Assembly: GCA_020848905.1 (NCBI GenBank)
Contig: JADLHG010000067.1
Coordinates: 1-64,000 of the forward strand
DNA: 64,000 nt
Direction: 5' to 3'
Source of the DNA: Deltaproteobacteria bacterium
GTDB taxonomy: Bacteria; Myxococcota_A; Polyangia; GCA-2747355; JADLHG01
A program made the translations under genes and the position numbers. How positions within the stretch are numbered: position 1 is the stretch's first letter; the number at the start of each line of letters is the position of its first letter. The notes below the pieces were generated by a model that did no database searches, was not told where the DNA came from, and saw only the letters and a list, made by a program, of their open reading frames with translations. Positions 1-8,202 of this stretch are shown here, one piece after another.

Positions 1-126
1 AAAGCGCGTGCGGAAACGTCCCGTGGCCAGCCGAGCATTTCGAGACGCTGTCCTCCGCCTGTAACCCAGGGGGGCGGACATTTTGGCTGAACAGTTAAGG
101 GCGGACAGAATCGCTGACCATTGACA
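1..126. mobile_element. Probable terminal end of an IS21-family insertion sequence (partial)
   Basis: The segment contains two imperfect direct repeats of 21 bases (73-93 and 100-120). They share GGCGGACA at the start and GCTGA near the end, and are separated by 6 bases. They are followed by TGACCATTGACA, which read on the other strand begins TGTCAATGGTCA. Multiple short terminal repeats and TG...CA termini are known for IS21-family elements, where the transposase IstA binds them. No istA or istB reading frame is inside the window, so only the outer end would be present. This is pattern recognition and could be wrong. Confidence 0.4.
73..120. repeat. Two 21-bp imperfect direct repeats
   Basis: Copies lie at 73-93 and 100-120. 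They match at the first eight bases (GGCGGACA) and again at GCTGA with a final CA. The arrangement resembles transposase-binding repeats at an insertion-sequence end. They lie about 110 bases upstream of the first gene. Confidence 0.6.
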
Positions 127-231
127 CGGGACAAGGCGGTCCTTTACCGGACGGCCGGGGCCGTGTTATCTCGAACGCTACGCCCATCGTGAAGAGCGGC
201 GCGCACGACCTTCCCCTGTGAGGAATTGCCG

Positions 232-582
232 ATGCTCGAGTTTCAGCGCCTTGACCAGGACGGCCTGGTGATCCTCGCGCTCAGCGGACGGCTCGACGCG
301 CTCAGCGCGCCGGATTTCCGTCCCACCATCGACGAGCTGGTGCAGAGCCGCACGATGCGCGTGGTCTTCGATCTCACGGGGCTGCAGCAGATCGACAGCT
401 CGGGGGTGGGGGCCATCGTCTCGCTCTTCAAGCGGCTGCGCATGCTCGGCGGCGAGGTGAAGATCGCCTGCCTCAACGGCCAGCCGCGCGAGATCTTCCG
501 CTTGCTCCGCCTCGACCGGGCCTTCGACCTCTTCGACACGGTGGACGCCGCGAAGGCGCGCTTCGGCAAGCGGGGCGCCTGA
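232..582 (+). CDS. STAS-domain anti-sigma factor antagonist
   Basis: A stand-alone STAS protein of 116 residues, the size of SpoIIAA/RsbV antagonists, which bind and release an anti-sigma kinase in the cytoplasm. The conserved segment around VFDLTGLQQIDSSGVGAIV holds the loop with the Ser that a partner kinase would phosphorylate (IDSSG). The ATG at 232 is chosen over the TTG at 226 because GAGGAA at 220-225 lies six bases before it. The stop codon overlaps the next start by one base, so it is probably cotranslated with the hydrolase, although a functional link is not obvious. No RsbW-type kinase gene is adjacent; the nearest HATPase domain is near 48.8 kb. Confidence 0.88.
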   Translation: MLEFQRLDQDGLVILALSGRLDALSAPDFRPTIDELVQSRTMRVVFDLTGLQQIDSSGVGAIVSLFKRLRMLGGEVKIACLNGQPREIFRLLRLDRAFDLFDTVDAAKARFGKRGA

Positions 583-1343
583 TGGGCGAGGCGCGGCGCC
601 GCCTCGTGCGCTACCGCGTGCACGGGACGGTGGGACGGGCCGAGCTCTCCTCGGACGGGAGCCTGCGCGTCCTCGAGGGCCCACCTGCGACGAGCCTCGA
701 TGAGGTCGCGCTCCTGCCCCCCGTGCTTCCGACCAAGATCGTGGGCATCGGCCTCAACTACCGGGCCCACGCGCAGGAGATGGGCAAGCCGCTGCCGGCC
801 GAGCCGCTGATGTTCCTCAAGCCGCCGAGCGCGCTCGTCGCCTCGGGAGAGCCGATCGTGCGCCCCGCGGGAGACTACGCGCGGGTGGACTACGAAGGCG
901 AGCTCGCGGTGGTGATCGGCCGCCCGGCGCGGCGGGTACGGCGCGAGCAGGCGCTCGAGTTCGTGGCCGGCTACACCTGTCTCAACGACGTGACCGTGCG
1001 CGACCTGCAGGTCCGCGACGTGCAGTACACGCGGGCCAAGGGCTTCGACAGCTTCTGCCCCCTCGGACCCTGTCTGGCCGAGGGGCTCGATCCGAGCGAC
1101 CTGGCCCTCGTGACGCGCGTGGATGGCGTCGTCAGGCAGGCCAGCCGGACCTCGGACCTGATCTTCGACGTGCCGACCCTCATCGAGGCGGTGAGCCGGG
1201 TGATGACGCTCCTGCCGGGAGACGTGATCTCGACCGGGACACCTCCTGGGGTGGGGAACCTCGAGCCCGGCCAGACCGTGGAGATCGAGATCGAAGGGAT
1301 CGGCATCCTGAAAAACCGGGTCATTGCGGAGGAATCACCATGA
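582..1343 (+). CDS. Fumarylacetoacetate hydrolase (FAH) family protein
   Basis: This 253-residue protein has the FAH fold used by fumarylpyruvate and acylpyruvate hydrolases and 2-hydroxyhepta-2,4-diene-1,7-dioate isomerases. Visible signatures are KIVGIGLNYRAHAQEMG near residue 50, FLKPPSALV, the acidic metal-binding segment DYEGELAVVIG near residue 105, and GDVISTGTPPGVG near the C-terminus. It is expected to act in the cytoplasm on a C-C bond of a beta-diketo acid, or as a decarboxylase; the substrate cannot be read from sequence. It starts on the last base of the STAS stop codon and ends in an ATGA overlap with the aminotransferase gene, so the three genes form one tight operon. Confidence 0.88.
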   Translation: MGEARRRLVRYRVHGTVGRAELSSDGSLRVLEGPPATSLDEVALLPPVLPTKIVGIGLNYRAHAQEMGKPLPAEPLMFLKPPSALVASGEPIVRPAGDYARVDYEGELAVVIGRPARRVRREQALEFVAGYTCLNDVTVRDLQVRDVQYTRAKGFDSFCPLGPCLAEGLDPSDLALVTRVDGVVRQASRTSDLIFDVPTLIEAVSRVMTLLPGDVISTGTPPGVGNLEPGQTVEIEIEGIGILKNRVIAEESP

Positions 1344-2506
1344 AGAATCCCGTAGCGGACCGCGTGCGGGAGCTCCCGCCCTATCTGTTCGCCCACATCG
1401 ACAAGCTCAAGGCCGAGGCGCGCCAGAAGGGGATCGATCTGATCGACTTCGGCATCGGGGACCCGGACCTGCCGACGCCGCCGCACATCATCGAGGCGCT
1501 CGCGAGCGCGGCGGCCAAGCCCGAATACCACCGCTATCCATCGTACGAGGGGATGCTGCGCACCCGCGAGGCGGCGGCGCGCTTCTACGCGCGCCGGTTC
1601 GCGGTGAAGCTCGATCCGGCGCGTGAGGTGCTGACGCTCATCGGGAGCAAGGAAGGGATCGCGCACTTCCCGCTGGCGACGATCGATCCGGGGGACCTGG
1701 CGCTGGTCCCCGACCCGGCCTATCCCGTCTACGCCACGGCGACGCAGTTCGCCGGCGGGCAGGTATACCGCTATGGGCTACTGCCCAGGCAGCAGTTCCT
1801 GCCCGATCTGGCCTCGATCCCCGAGGACGTGGCGCGGCGCGCGAAGGTGCTATACGTCAATTACCCGAATAACCCGACGGGCGGCGTGGCCACGCTCGAG
1901 GATTATCAGCGTATCCACGACTTCGCCTGCCGCTACGATCTCATCGTGGTATCGGACCTGGCCTATTCGGAGATGTACTTCGAGGACCCGGCGCCCGCGA
2001 GCTATCTGCAGGTGCCGGGAGCCATGGAGCGGGGCATCGAGTTCCACTCGCTCTCCAAGACCTACAACATGACCGGCTGGCGCGTGGCCTTCGCGGTGGG
2101 GAACGCGACGCTCGTCGGGGCGCTCGGCAAGATCAAGACCAACGTCGACTCGGGGGTCTTCGGCGCGGTGCAGGAGGCGGCCATCGCCGCGCTCGACGGA
2201 GATCAGTCGGCGGTGGACGAGATGCGCGGGATCTACCGCGAGCGCCGCAACCTGCTGGCCGAGGGGCTCAGGGCGATGGGGCTCGAGGTGCATCCGCCGC
2301 GCGGCACGTTCTATTTCTTCGTCGGGCTGCCGCCGGGGCTGAAGGCCATGGACCTCACCTCGCGCATGCTGACCGAGGCGGGTGTGGTGGCGACCCCGGG
2401 GACGGGGTTCGGGCAGCGCGGAGAAGGCTTCATCCGCTTCGCGCTCTGCCAGCCGGCCGCGCGCATCCGCGAGGCTTGCGAGCGGTTGGCGACGATCACG
2501 CTCTGA
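1340..2506 (+). CDS. dapL: LL-diaminopimelate aminotransferase-like PLP enzyme
   Basis: A class I/II (fold type I) aminotransferase of 388 residues. The PLP lysine is in SLSKTYNMTGWR (Lys about 240), preceded by the YPNNPTG and SDLAYSEMYF motifs that hold the cofactor. The sequence DLIDFGIGDPDLPTPPHI near the N-terminus and the STYNMTGWR-like lysine motif are typical of the LL-DAP aminotransferase (DapL) branch, which makes LL-diaminopimelate for lysine and cell wall synthesis in one step. Related alanine or aspartate aminotransferases share these motifs, so the substrate is inferred. It overlaps the previous gene (ATGA), with GGAGGAA at 1327-1334 as ribosome site. Confidence 0.8.
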   Translation: MKNPVADRVRELPPYLFAHIDKLKAEARQKGIDLIDFGIGDPDLPTPPHIIEALASAAAKPEYHRYPSYEGMLRTREAAARFYARRFAVKLDPAREVLTLIGSKEGIAHFPLATIDPGDLALVPDPAYPVYATATQFAGGQVYRYGLLPRQQFLPDLASIPEDVARRAKVLYVNYPNNPTGGVATLEDYQRIHDFACRYDLIVVSDLAYSEMYFEDPAPASYLQVPGAMERGIEFHSLSKTYNMTGWRVAFAVGNATLVGALGKIKTNVDSGVFGAVQEAAIAALDGDQSAVDEMRGIYRERRNLLAEGLRAMGLEVHPPRGTFYFFVGLPPGLKAMDLTSRMLTEAGVVATPGTGFGQRGEGFIRFALCQPAARIREACERLATITL

Positions 2507-2510
2507 GCCC

Positions 2511-3050
2511 CTACCGCAGCGTGAAGGGCGGGCTCAAGAGCACCTCCGGCCCGTCGCAGGCGCGCCCCCGAAAGCGATAGAGGCCGGCCGGCGCGGGGAC
2601 GCAGCGCTCGCAGGCGCACTGCGCGTCTCCGAGGGTCCCGAGCCAGGGCTGCGAGGCGAAGCGGCCGCGCGGCGGGACCACCAAGCACTGCTCGCCGAGG
2701 TCGGTCGGCACGAGCACCTTGCTCTTCGGGTCGGGCTTGCAGTCGGGGCGCAGGTAGAGCGCTACGGGGGGCGAGAGCGGGACCCAGCCGCGGCCGGTCC
2801 AGCGCTCGACGGTCACGCCGCGCCGGACCCGCTTCGGCAGACCGATATCGTTCTGCACCACGAGCGGCACCGACGAACCGGCCTTGAGCGGCGCCGGCGG
2901 TGCGAGGAGGTGCACCCGGGCGAGCGGCGCCACGGCCGAGACTCCGCCCACGCCCACGGCTAGGCCCACGAGCGACGCGCCGAGGCCGAGGAGGACGCGA
3001 GGGAGGGAGACGCGAGGGAAGGGGACGCGCGGAGCGGTGCGGTCGGACAT
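2511..3050 (-). CDS. Exported or membrane-anchored hypothetical protein
   Basis: A 179-residue protein that I do not recognise. After a basic N-terminus, a hydrophobic stretch (LLGLGASLVGLAVGVGGVSAV, about residues 20-40) should act as a signal peptide or anchor. The rest looks like a small beta-rich extracytoplasmic domain. It contains RWTGRGWVPLSP and five cysteines, four of them in the C-terminal half (CLVV, QCACERC), suggesting disulfides. Similar short immunoglobulin-like domains occur in exported myxobacterial proteins. It converges on the aminotransferase gene with only four bases between stops. A strong minus-strand terminator lies about 55 bases upstream of its start, so its promoter must lie between them. 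Confidence 0.65.
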   Translation of the reverse strand: MSDRTAPRVPFPRVSLPRVLLGLGASLVGLAVGVGGVSAVAPLARVHLLAPPAPLKAGSSVPLVVQNDIGLPKRVRRGVTVERWTGRGWVPLSPPVALYLRPDCKPDPKSKVLVPTDLGEQCLVVPPRGRFASQPWLGTLGDAQCACERCVPAPAGLYRFRGRACDGPEVLLSPPFTLR

Positions 3051-3103
3051 CGCTGCATCATACGGCCGGGACCGCGCGTAGCTCCGTCCGAAGCGCGCGC
3101 CCG

Positions 3104-3139
3104 AAAAAAAAAGAGGCCGGTGCAGCGCACCGACCTCTT
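3104..3139 (-). terminator. Strong intrinsic terminator reading on the minus strand
   Basis: An 11-bp stem (3113-3123 with 3127-3137, one G-U type mismatch on the minus RNA) closes a three-base loop. On the minus strand it is followed by nine consecutive T residues (3104-3112). A second small hairpin (GGCGG/CCGCC, 3144-3156) lies just upstream of it in the transcript. On the plus strand there is no T tract, so it acts in one direction. No protein gene lies upstream of it on the minus strand. Confidence 0.85.
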
Positions 3140-3558
3140 CACCGGCGGAAGCCGCCTATGTGAGCCACTGCGGGTCCAGGTCCCCATGGTCGGGATGCAG
3201 GCCGTACCGACGGGGCTCGCGGCCGTTGCTCGCGAGCTCTGACCGACCCGTGGAGTGGGTTGCCTGTTCCGGGGGCGCGCCGCACCACGCTCGTCGCCTT
3301 TCGACGCCATTGCAGCGCGTGTGCCAGCGGTCGGGCGTCCCGGGCGACCGCTCGAGGTCGAGGTTCTCGACGGTTGGAGGCCGTGGGCCCTTCTCGTGCG
3401 GCAGCTGCTCCTGCCGCGCGTTCCACTCCCTGGCCGGCGGATCGGCCGTCGACGGGTGTGCGCAGTCGCCGGGCGACGCGCGGATGGGGCTCGCGCGCTC
3501 CGCCTCGCTGTGCTGAAATGGTGAATATCGCGGCGATCAGACCGCAAGCGACGGCAGC
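3140..3558 (-). other. Gene-free stretch ending at a terminator; candidate noncoding RNA
   Basis: About 420 bases between the minus-strand terminator and the divergent kinase gene contain no convincing protein gene. Frames crossing it are Arg/Pro-rich shadows. The minus-strand product would contain several GC-rich self-complementary segments and end in the strong terminator at 3104-3139, which is what an untranslated RNA gene looks like. I compared it with remembered features of RNase P RNA, tmRNA, SRP RNA and 6S RNA and found no clear match. The promoter of the plus-strand kinase gene must also lie here. Confidence 0.35.
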
Positions 3559-6500
3559 GTGCAGGACCACGGAGCCGCGGGGACGACCCCCGAGCTCGAA
3601 TTCAAAGGGACCGACCGCTTCAAGCTCCTCTCCCGCCTGGGAGCAGGGGGCATGGGTGTCGTGTACGCCGCGCACGACCGCGAGCGCAACACCCGCGTGG
3701 CTCTCAAGACCCTGCGCAAGATGGCGGGCGACACGCTCTTGCGCTTCAAGAACGAGTTCCGCGCGCTGCAGGACCTGCAGCACCCGAACCTGGTGAGCCT
3801 CGGCGAGCTGATCGAGGTGGATGGCCAGTGGCTCCTCACCATGGAGCTCGTGGACGGCGTGAACTTCCTGACCTACGTGCGGAGCGTGCCGCGCGAAGGG
3901 GGGCGCACGCACCTATCGTCGGCCATCGCCTGGGGGAGCTCGACGCAGCCCGACCAGGGGCTCGGGGACGCCACCCTGGACGATCACGCCACGCACCTCG
4001 ACGCCCCCACGGGGTCGATGGGGAGCTGGCCGGTGGACGAGGCGCACATCGGCGCCGAACGCTTCGACGAACAGCGGCTGCGCAGCGGACTCGCCCAGCT
4101 GGCGCGCGGCATCTTCGCCCTGCACCGGGCGCAGAAGGTGCATCGGGACATCAAGCCCTCGAACATCCTCGTCACCCGCGAAGGGCGCGTGGTGCTGCTC
4201 GACTTCGGGCTGGTGGCGGAGCTCGAGGAGCGCTGGATCGAATCGCGCGTCGTCGGGACCTTCGCGTACATGGCGCCCGAGCAGGCGATGGTCAAGCCGG
4301 TGGGTCCTGCTGCCGACTGGTACAGCATGGGCGTGGTCCTCTACGAGACGCTCACCGGGAGGATCCCCTTCGTCGGCGAGCCGGCGGTCCTGTTGCGCAG
4401 CAAGCAGCTCCTCGCCCCGGCGCCGCCGCGCGCGCTCTGCCCCGAGGTCCCCGACGACCTCGACGCCCTCTGCGTCGAGCTTCTGGCCATCGACCCCCGG
4501 GACAGGCCGCACGGCCCCGAGATCCTGCGCCGCCTGAACGTCGAGGCGGACGTGGATCGCGCGCGCCTCGTCCCCGTGGCGGCGCTGAGCGAATCCTTCT
4601 CCGGGCCGCACCACCTCTTCGTCGGACGGCACAGCGAGCTCCACGCGCTCGAGCAGGCGGCGACCGACGCGCGCCGCGGCGCCCCGGTGGTGGCCTGCGT
4701 GCAAGGGGAGTCCGGTGTCGGCAAGAGCGCGCTCGTGCGGCACTTCCTCGACCAGCTCCTGGTGAACGTGCCCGGGATGGTGGCGCTCGAGGGGCGCTGC
4801 TACGAACGCGAGTCGGTGCCGTACAAGGCCTTCGACCGCGTCGTGGACGGGCTGAGCCGCTTTCTGGCCCGCCTGCCCGAGGCGGAGCTCGCGCCGCTCC
4901 TCCCGCCGCACGTGGCGCTGCTGGCCCAGGTCTTCCCGGTACTGGGCAGCGTGGGGCTGATCGGCAAGGCCCCGCGGACCGACGCCGAGGTGCGCGACCC
5001 GCAAGAGCTCCGGCAGCGCGTCTTCGTGGCGCTGCGCGAGCTCCTCGTGCGCCTCGCGGCGGCGCGCCCGCTGGTGCTCTCGATCGACGACATGCAGTGG
5101 ACCGACGCCGATAGCCTCGCGCTCCTCGCGGAGGTGCTCCGGCCTCCCGACGCGCCGGCGCTCCTCCTCCTCGCGACGGTGCGCTCTGAGACCAGCGTGG
5201 GAGGCGTGTCGGCGGCGATGCGCCTCTTCGGGGGACTGAAGGCGGATCTCCGGACGGTGCAGCTCTCGGGGCTGCCGCAGGAGGAGGCCGAGGAGCTCGC
5301 GTCGCTCTTGCTGCAGAACGTGAGCGGCGGGGCGCAGATCTCCTCCACCGCCATCGCGCACGAGGCGGGGGGGCATCCCCTCTTCATCGACGAGCTCATC
5401 CGCCACTCGCGCGAGGGACAGCCTCGGCGGCTGCGGCTGGAAGAGGCGCTCTGGACGCGGATCTGCGAGCTCGAGCCGAGGGTGCGCCAGCTCCTCGAGC
5501 TCGTGGCCATCGCCAGCGGTCCTCTGCGTCAGGAGGTGGCCGCTCGGGCCGCCGCGGCCGACCCCCCGGAGCTGATGCGCCTCATCTCGCTTTTGCGCGT
5601 GGCGCAGCTCGTGCGCACGAGCGGGATGCGCGCCGGCAGCCGCATCGAGCCCTACCACGACCGCGTGCGCGAATCCGTGGTGGCGAACCTCGATCCCCCC
5701 ACGCGGCAGTCGTGGCACGGGCGGCTGGCCCTGGCCCTCGAGGCGGACGCTCAGCGCGACGCCGAGACGCTGGCCTTCCACTGGCGCGAGGCGGGCGACG
5801 GACCGCGCGCGGCGGATTACGCGGTCGTCGCGGCCAAGCAAGCTACCGAGGCCCTGGCCTTCGACCGGGCCGCGCACCTCTACCGGCAGGCGCTCGAGCT
5901 CAAGCCGCACACCGAGGAGGTGGCGCGAGAGCTGCGCCTGCTGATGGCCCACGCCCTCTCGAGCGCGGGGCGAGGTCCGGAGGCGGCCGAGGCCTACCTC
6001 GCAGGCGCCGAGGGAACCGCCGAGGACGACGCGATGGACCTCCATCGACGCGCCGCCGAGCAGTACCTCCGGAGCGGGCACATCGACGAGGGGCTGGCGG
6101 TGCTCCAGGCGGTGCTCGCGCGCGAGGGGCTGAAGCTGCCGCAGAGCCCGCGCGGGGCGCTGGCCTCGCTCGTCATGCGTCGCGCGCAGCTCCGCTTGCG
6201 GGGCCTGTCGTTCGTGGCGCGGCCGGCTGGCGAGCTCTCGAAGCACGACCTCTCGCGCATCGACACCTGCTGGGCCGTCTCGGCCGGGCTCAGCATGGTG
6301 GACACCGTGCGCGGCGCAGACTTCCAGACGCGGAGCCTGCTCATGTCCCTCGAGCAGGGAGAGCCCTTTCGCGTGTCGCGGGCGCTCTTCCTCGAGGCCT
6401 GTTTCGTGGCCGCGGTGGGAGGGCCGGTGGCCAAGCGGTCGGCGTCGCTGCTCCGGACCGCGAGCGAGATCTCCGCCACGCAGACCGACCCCTACCTGGA

Positions 6501-7401
6501 CGCGATGGTCACCGGCTGCGCCGGCGTGGTGGCCTTTCTCGAGGGACGCTGGCGAGCGGCGCACACGGGGGCCCAGGAAGCGGAGCTCATGCTGCGCGAG
6601 CGGTGCACCGACGTGGCCTGGGAGCACGCGAATCTGACGCTCTACTCGCTCTGGTCGCTCTTCTTCCTGGGCGAGATCGGCGAGATGGCGCGGCGCATCC
6701 CACGGCAGCGACAGGCGGCGCTCCACCGAGGAGATCTCTACCTCGCGACCAACTTGAGCACGGGGATCTTGAACCTCTACAACCTCGTGCACGACGACGT
6801 GGCCACGGCGCGGCGGCAGACCGCCGAGACCTTCGGCCAGTGGTCGCGGCGAGGCTTCCACGTGCAGCACTTCCTCGAGCTCTACTCGCAGGCGCGCGTC
6901 GACTTCTACGCCGGGGAGGGACAGGGCGCCTACGCGCGCGTGCAGCAGCACTGGAGCGCCGCCGCGTCGTCGCAGCTCCTGCGGGCCCAGTTCGTGCGGG
7001 TGATCATGCACGAGCTCCGGGCCTGCGCGGCGCTCTTTCTGGCCCGCGACGCGGGGGACAAGGGGGAGAAGCTCCTCGCCGCGGCGGAGCGCGACATCAA
7101 GCGCATCGCCAAGGAGAAGATGCCCTGGACCGACCCGGTCGCCTCGCTCCTCTCGGGGTGCGCGGAGGCGCTGCGGGGCCATACGGAGAGCGCGGTGGCG
7201 CAGTTCCAGACCTCCATCGAACAGGCCGAGGCGGCAGACATGCGCTTCTACGCCATGGCGGCGCGCCACCGCCTCGGACAGGTGGTCCGCGGAGACGAAG
7301 GGCGTGCCCTCTGCGGGGGGGCCGAGGAGTGGCTCGCCGCGCAGAAGGTGCAGCAGCCGCGACGCTGGTTCGCGCTCCTCACGCCGGACCTGGACGAATG
7401 A
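3559..7401 (+). CDS. Ser/Thr protein kinase with AAA-type ATPase and TPR region
   Basis: This 1280-residue cytoplasmic regulator begins with a Hanks-type kinase domain. Its glycine loop GAGGMGVV is at 28-35, the ATP lysine at 50 (VALK), HRDIKPSN at about 195, DFG at 215, and VGTFAYMAPEQ follows. All catalytic residues are present. An acidic, low-complexity insert of about 60 residues (roughly 120-175) interrupts the kinase domain before the catalytic loop. Next comes a STAND/AAA-like ATPase with Walker A GESGVGKSAL (about 383) and Walker B LVLSIDDMQW (about 505). The remaining 600 residues are helical, with TPR-like repeats. The architecture resembles PknK-like kinases of myxobacteria that control transcription factors. 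The start is a GTG with a weak ribosome site. Confidence 0.9.
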   Translation: MQDHGAAGTTPELEFKGTDRFKLLSRLGAGGMGVVYAAHDRERNTRVALKTLRKMAGDTLLRFKNEFRALQDLQHPNLVSLGELIEVDGQWLLTMELVDGVNFLTYVRSVPREGGRTHLSSAIAWGSSTQPDQGLGDATLDDHATHLDAPTGSMGSWPVDEAHIGAERFDEQRLRSGLAQLARGIFALHRAQKVHRDIKPSNILVTREGRVVLLDFGLVAELEERWIESRVVGTFAYMAPEQAMVKPVGPAADWYSMGVVLYETLTGRIPFVGEPAVLLRSKQLLAPAPPRALCPEVPDDLDALCVELLAIDPRDRPHGPEILRRLNVEADVDRARLVPVAALSESFSGPHHLFVGRHSELHALEQAATDARRGAPVVACVQGESGVGKSALVRHFLDQLLVNVPGMVALEGRCYERESVPYKAFDRVVDGLSRFLARLPEAELAPLLPPHVALLAQVFPVLGSVGLIGKAPRTDAEVRDPQELRQRVFVALRELLVRLAAARPLVLSIDDMQWTDADSLALLAEVLRPPDAPALLLLATVRSETSVGGVSAAMRLFGGLKADLRTVQLSGLPQEEAEELASLLLQNVSGGAQISSTAIAHEAGGHPLFIDELIRHSREGQPRRLRLEEALWTRICELEPRVRQLLELVAIASGPLRQEVAARAAAADPPELMRLISLLRVAQLVRTSGMRAGSRIEPYHDRVRESVVANLDPPTRQSWHGRLALALEADAQRDAETLAFHWREAGDGPRAADYAVVAAKQATEALAFDRAAHLYRQALELKPHTEEVARELRLLMAHALSSAGRGPEAAEAYLAGAEGTAEDDAMDLHRRAAEQYLRSGHIDEGLAVLQAVLAREGLKLPQSPRGALASLVMRRAQLRLRGLSFVARPAGELSKHDLSRIDTCWAVSAGLSMVDTVRGADFQTRSLLMSLEQGEPFRVSRALFLEACFVAAVGGPVAKRSASLLRTASEISATQTDPYLDAMVTGCAGVVAFLEGRWRAAHTGAQEAELMLRERCTDVAWEHANLTLYSLWSLFFLGEIGEMARRIPRQRQAALHRGDLYLATNLSTGILNLYNLVHDDVATARRQTAETFGQWSRRGFHVQHFLELYSQARVDFYAGEGQGAYARVQQHWSAAASSQLLRAQFVRVIMHELRACAALFLARDAGDKGEKLLAAAERDIKRIAKEKMPWTDPVASLLSGCAEALRGHTESAVAQFQTSIEQAEAADMRFYAMAARHRLGQVVRGDEGRALCGGAEEWLAAQKVQQPRRWFALLTPDLDE

Positions 7402-7415
7402 GGAGCGCTCGGCGA

Positions 7416-8096
7416 ATGACGATGCGATGCGCCTACGGACTCCTGGCTCTCGTCTGCTGCGGCCTCGCCTGCACGAGCGGCGGCTCGACGACAGATCTCC
7501 GGGTCGGCGATGCCGGTCGGGCCCGTGACGCGCGCGGGGCCGAGCAGGGGCCGGACGGCGCGAGCCCGAGCTGCGCTGCCGTGACCCTGGCGTTCACCGG
7601 TACCGCCGTCACGATCAGCAAGACGCCCCTCGGGTTCGACGACTCCCTGCGCGGGAGCGCCGTTACCGGGACCCTGGCCTACCGGCCCTGCCTCGCGGAC
7701 AAGTCGCCCGACGACCCGAGACGGGGCGTCTACGAGCACCAGGGGGGCGGAGCCTTCTCGCTCTCCGTCGGGGGGAAGAGCGTCACCGGTTCGGAGAGCC
7801 CGGTGCTGCACGTCGAGGACTATACCGGCGCCGATACCTTTCGCTGGCTCGACGGCCCGCAGCTGGCCGACAAGGACAAGACGCTACGGGTGATGAAGCT
7901 CGACGGAGTGCGGGATCCCGCCCTCAAGGTCACGTTCGCCGTCACCGACGGAGCCGGGAGTGCGCTCAGCGGCGACCGCGCGCCGACGAACTTCCCGTAC
8001 ACCGACCTGGCCACGAAGAAGTACCCGCACACCTTCTCGGTGGTGGATGGGGGAGGAACGCTCCTACTGCAGCTCTCCTCGCTCGAGCAGAAGTAG
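7416..8096 (+). CDS. Predicted lipoprotein of unknown function
   Basis: A 226-residue protein with a short hydrophobic signal (GLLALVCCGLAC) whose cysteine is the likely lipidation site, though the lipobox is not canonical. It is followed by an Asp/Gly/Ala-rich tether (GDAGRARDARG) and a probable beta-sandwich domain with no recognised catalytic motif. An ATG at 7398 overlaps the kinase stop. The ATG at 7416 is preferred because AGGAG at 7401-7405 is well spaced for it and the signal peptide starts immediately after. Being downstream of and overlapping the kinase gene, it is probably cotranscribed with it. Confidence 0.65.
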   Translation: MTMRCAYGLLALVCCGLACTSGGSTTDLRVGDAGRARDARGAEQGPDGASPSCAAVTLAFTGTAVTISKTPLGFDDSLRGSAVTGTLAYRPCLADKSPDDPRRGVYEHQGGGAFSLSVGGKSVTGSESPVLHVEDYTGADTFRWLDGPQLADKDKTLRVMKLDGVRDPALKVTFAVTDGAGSALSGDRAPTNFPYTDLATKKYPHTFSVVDGGGTLLLQLSSLEQK

Positions 8097-8202
8097 TCCG
8101 GCGACGAGACCGGCGCTAGGCGTCCCTTGTGGCGCTGTGAGCACCGGAGCGCAGGCGCGACGCCGCCTGACGGGATGGATCGCGGCCAAGGTGACCGGGC
8201 CC

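Noticed and set aside
3140-3558. RNase P RNA, tmRNA, SRP RNA or 6S RNA on the minus strand
   Set aside because: The conserved cores I remember for these RNAs (for example GAGGAAAGTCC of RNase P or a CCA-ending tRNA-like domain of tmRNA) are not present, so no family name is given.
3913-7269. Minus-strand open frame of over 1100 codons opposite the kinase gene
   Set aside because: It is the antisense frame of a high-GC gene, full of Arg, His, Leu and Gly with no domain sense. The plus strand encodes a complete kinase-AAA protein.
5712-7415. Long plus-strand extension upstream of the 7416 lipoprotein
   Set aside because: This part is the kinase gene read in another frame. A ribosome site and signal peptide place the real start at 7416.
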